Program-made: the position numbers and the translations under genes
Origin: Sphaeroforma arctica JP610
Lineage: Eukaryota; Opisthokonta; Ichthyosporea; Ichthyophonida
Direction: 5' to 3'
Assembly: GCF_001186125.1 (NCBI RefSeq)
Contig: NW_014040446.1
Coordinates: 13,755 to 44,727 of the forward strand
DNA: 30,973 nt
The notes under the pieces: generated by a model
Told to the model about the DNA's origin: nothing
Databases searched by the model: none
The model's input: the letters and a program-made list of their open reading frames with translations, nothing else
Shown: in pieces, positions 29,801 through 30,973 of the stretch
How the letters are laid out: the number at the start of each line of letters is the position of its first letter
Position numbering within the stretch: the first letter of the stretch is position 1

Positions 29801-30651
29801 GCCCCCTAAAACTCTGCTTAGCCCCCTCAAACCAAGCTAAGCCCCCTAAAACTCAGTTAAGGCCATTAAAACTCAGATTAGCCCCCTCAAACTCAGTTAA
29901 GCCCCCTAACACACTCCTGCTTCTGTATATTTCAGTTTAATTTGCCCATGACCGACAGTGTAAATATAGACATATTATAGAAGCCCGCGTTTGACCATAT
30001 ATGTGCTTGTAGGTAGATTGCATGCAGTTGTTAACATATTATTGCGAGCACAAACGTGACCGATTGAGTGTTGTGTGTCGACGTGAATATATATAGAGGA
30101 GTAAGTGAACATGCCAATGCAAAATATCGGGATGTATAACGTCGTCCGGTATCGCCACACCAACAAGGTATATAGACGTATGGTGCATGCCAATGGATGA
30201 CTGGTTGGATGTGTGTATGTATGTATGTATGAATGTATGTATGTATGTATGTATGTATGTATGTATGCATGTATGTATGTGATGTATGTATGTTTATGTA
30301 TGTATGTATGTATGTATGTATGTATGTATTTATGTGTTTGTGTATATATGTATGTATGTATTTATGTATGTATGTATGTATGTATGTATGTATGTATGTA
30401 TGTATGTATGTATGTATGTATGTGTGTATTGACTTGCTCTGTCCACAAGACACCGGTATTCAGCTAGTAGAATCTACCACTTTGTCAAATACCTCATCTA
30501 TCTACATAAATACCTACATAAATATACCTACACACCTGGGTCAGCTCGCCCAGGGACGCGGTTTCGAATCCGATGCCATTGGCATATGCGATCTGCATTA
30601 TGCGCAGCGTCGGATTGCTCTTCACAGCAAGAGTGTGCAACACCCGGCCAT
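23807..30651 (-). CDS. LysA-like fold-type III PLP-dependent decarboxylase (spliced, 5' partial)
   Basis: Belongs to the diaminopimelate/ornithine decarboxylase superfamily (alanine-racemase-fold barrel plus C-terminal beta domain). Eight exons on the minus strand join in phase at GT-AG introns: 30651-30536, 29296-29113, 28319-28168, 26888-26760, 26516-26425, 25814-25628, 25012-24801, 23939-23807. They give 400 residues to a TAA. Visible motifs: the PLP-binding lysine in HTLAVKSNP (Lys10), HVHVGSQ (159-165), the phosphate-binding glycine loop DIGGG (198-202), EFGR (241-244) where most LysA have EPGR, GPCCIAGD (318-325) with the active-site cysteine, and GGYY (348-351). Only some tens of N-terminal residues are missing, probably in an exon beyond 30973. 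The reaction may be meso-diaminopimelate to lysine, but related bacterial enzymes act in siderophore and other secondary pathways, so the substrate is uncertain. Introns are repeat-rich. Confidence 0.92.
24107..24517 (+). CDS. Doubtful ORF antisense within an intron
   Basis: 136 codons from ATG to TAA on the strand opposite the LysA-like gene, inside its last intron (23940-24800). The product has hydrophobic patches (LSFLACLYGLAVIKLWIY; IACIIGACLA) and several cysteines, but no recognised domain. Long for chance, yet nothing else supports it. Confidence 0.15.
   Translation: MFICVPIILFPHRLQPFWVSKSCTIWTLAAFETTCHKINRSEYNEGFVIAITQCARYLQCPLNPLWDSIATLSRPLHVSQESFSAYALPSMSVDTLSFLACLYGLAVIKLWIYTQAKFTTAQHESWIACIIGACLA
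24670..24741. repeat. 18-bp tandem repeat, four copies
   Basis: Units AAAGGTACAATACATGAT at 24670, 24688, 24706 and 24724, differing at one to three positions. The array lies in the last intron of the LysA-like gene, just downstream of the donor at 24800 on the minus strand. Confidence 0.92.
25463..25593 (-). pseudogene. Degraded duplicate of LysA-like exon 6
   Basis: Inside the intron that follows exon 6 (25013-25627) the minus strand resembles the second half of that exon. AEWLGSRIVST parallels AGWFGSRIEYT of the exon, and the copy ends in CACTCGGAG|GTAAGC, matching CACCCAGAG|GTATGC at the real donor. The copy has lost roughly 30 bases relative to the exon and contains an in-frame stop, so it cannot be a working alternative exon. 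Exon 6 joins exon 7 in phase without it, and the family has no insertion here. The start at about 25593 is approximate. Confidence 0.65.
25800..26220. repeat. 143-bp tandem repeat spanning a splice acceptor
   Basis: The phrase CAGACGGCGTAGTAT (allowing one change) begins at 25818, 25961 and 26104, an exact 143-base period, for just under three copies. The unit nearest exon 6 includes the real acceptor (CTGCAG before 25814) and the first bases of the exon. In the other two units the equivalent sites read CTGTAAG and CTGTAGG, with exon-start-like sequence after them. The array lies in intron 25815-26424. Confidence 0.9.
26891..27330. repeat. 85-bp tandem repeat adjoining a splice acceptor
   Basis: GGCATGTGTAAGCAATGAAA recurs at 26925, 27010, 27094, 27179 and 27264, about five units of 84-85 bases. 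On the minus (sense) strand each unit is pyrimidine-rich, and the unit next to exon 4 supplies its polypyrimidine tract (TTCCCTCAG before 26888). Other units read TTCCCTGTGG or TTCCCTGTAG at the same place; the latter, near 27142 and 27227, look like decoy acceptors. Confidence 0.92.
27331..28167 (-). other. Remainder of a LysA-like intron
   Basis: Intron 26889-28167 begins GTATGT at 28167 on the minus strand. Apart from a short (CA)n at about 27929-27954 and CATA-rich sequence near 27958-27982, I see no feature here. Confidence 0.6.
28320..29112 (-). other. LysA-like intron, no embedded gene seen
   Basis: Starts GTATGT at 29112 and ends CCCTCCAG before 28319 after a long pyrimidine tract. 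A poly-purine/pyrimidine patch flanks the acceptor and C-rich sequence lies near 29069-29093. Nothing else recognised. Confidence 0.6.
29692..29911. repeat. 20-bp minisatellite, strand-asymmetric G/C runs
   Basis: About eleven copies of AGCCCCCTAAAACTCAGTTA with point variation. On the sense strand of the LysA-like gene this is TAGGGGGCT every 20 bases. It lies in intron 29297-30535. Confidence 0.92.
30210..30425. repeat. (ATGT)n tetranucleotide microsatellite
   Basis: Roughly fifty units of GTAT/ATGT, broken by a few TTTATG and GTGT variants, in intron 29297-30535 and about 110 bases downstream of the donor of exon 30536-30651 on the minus strand. Open frames on either strand here are artefacts of the repeat. 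Confidence 0.97.
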
Positions 30652-30973
30652 CTAACGTTTGAGGTCCCGATGAGACTATATCTGTTTATAAGTTTGCATG
30701 CGAGGAGGAGGACTTAGTAATGTACGTCAATGTGTATGTGCTTGTGAGTAGATGAATGTTTGCAAAGATATGCGTCCGTGACTGTAGTCGGATGCCCGTA
30801 TATGGATATTGTACAGTGGCGGCTGCAGGATATCGCAGTCTACATAGCATTCAGCAGGCAATATTTTGTAGTATTGTTCACCGCAAGAGTAGGAGGACCA
30901 TGGCATCTAATAGTTAGCAGAACGTTTGGATAGAATGAACAATATATATTGATATGTTCTGTTATAATATATA
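30652..30973 (-). other. Probable upstream intron of the LysA-like gene
   Basis: Ends ACGTTAG before 30651 on the minus strand. The exon starts with two bases of a split codon, so another coding exon must lie upstream. No exon with the expected N-terminal barrel sequence can be seen here. Confidence 0.5.

Noticed and set aside
30562-30576. B-box-like GGTTTCGAATCC
   Set aside because: Lies within the coding exon around the PLP lysine of the LysA-like gene; no tRNA fold.
30213-30655. Long Met/Tyr/Val/Cys and Tyr/Ile/His open frames on both strands
   Set aside because: They are translations of the (ATGT)n microsatellite and, at the right end, of the real minus-strand exon 30536-30651 in the wrong frame.

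Overview
The window is eukaryotic nuclear DNA. Two protein-coding genes are split by many GT-AG introns whose exons join in phase, and the rest is rich in microsatellites, minisatellites and decayed mobile elements. Long introns and repeat-filled intergenic DNA suggest a unicellular eukaryote with an expanded genome, perhaps an ichthyosporean-like holozoan. That placement is a guess from general features, not from phylogeny.

Layout. 1-982 is AT-rich repeat DNA, probably an intron whose 5' exon lies off the window. 983-6960 (+) holds ten exons of ethanolamine-phosphate cytidylyltransferase (PCYT2/ECT), the CDP-ethanolamine step of phosphatidylethanolamine synthesis, complete except for its N-terminus. 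A convergent single-exon hypothetical gene lies at 9034-9687 (-). From 9.8 to 12.7 kb there is mostly noncoding DNA with tandem duplications and one small hypothetical ORF. 12897-17680 (+) is a broken Ty3/gypsy-type LTR retrotransposon fossil (LTR or leader, gag, reverse transcriptase, RNase H). A simple repeat (17690-17985) separates it from a second, shorter copy in the opposite orientation (about 17990-19771, -). A fragment resembling the N-terminal part of a tyrosine recombinase directly abuts the outer end of that second copy. 20.6-22.8 kb contains decayed coding-like stretches of unknown family.

23807-30651 (-) holds eight in-phase exons of a fold-type III PLP-dependent decarboxylase of the diaminopimelate decarboxylase (LysA) group, again lacking only the extreme N-terminus. 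Its introns are crowded with tandem repeats. Two repeat arrays touch splice acceptors, and a degraded duplicate of one exon lies in the following intron.

The two recognised enzymes belong to unrelated pathways, and nothing suggests joint function. I did not find a convincing new multi-gene system. The most notable signals are the exon and splice-site duplications in the LysA-like gene, the inverted pair of retroelement copies with a covarying hairpin repeat, and the unidentified decayed coding block at 20.6-22.8 kb.
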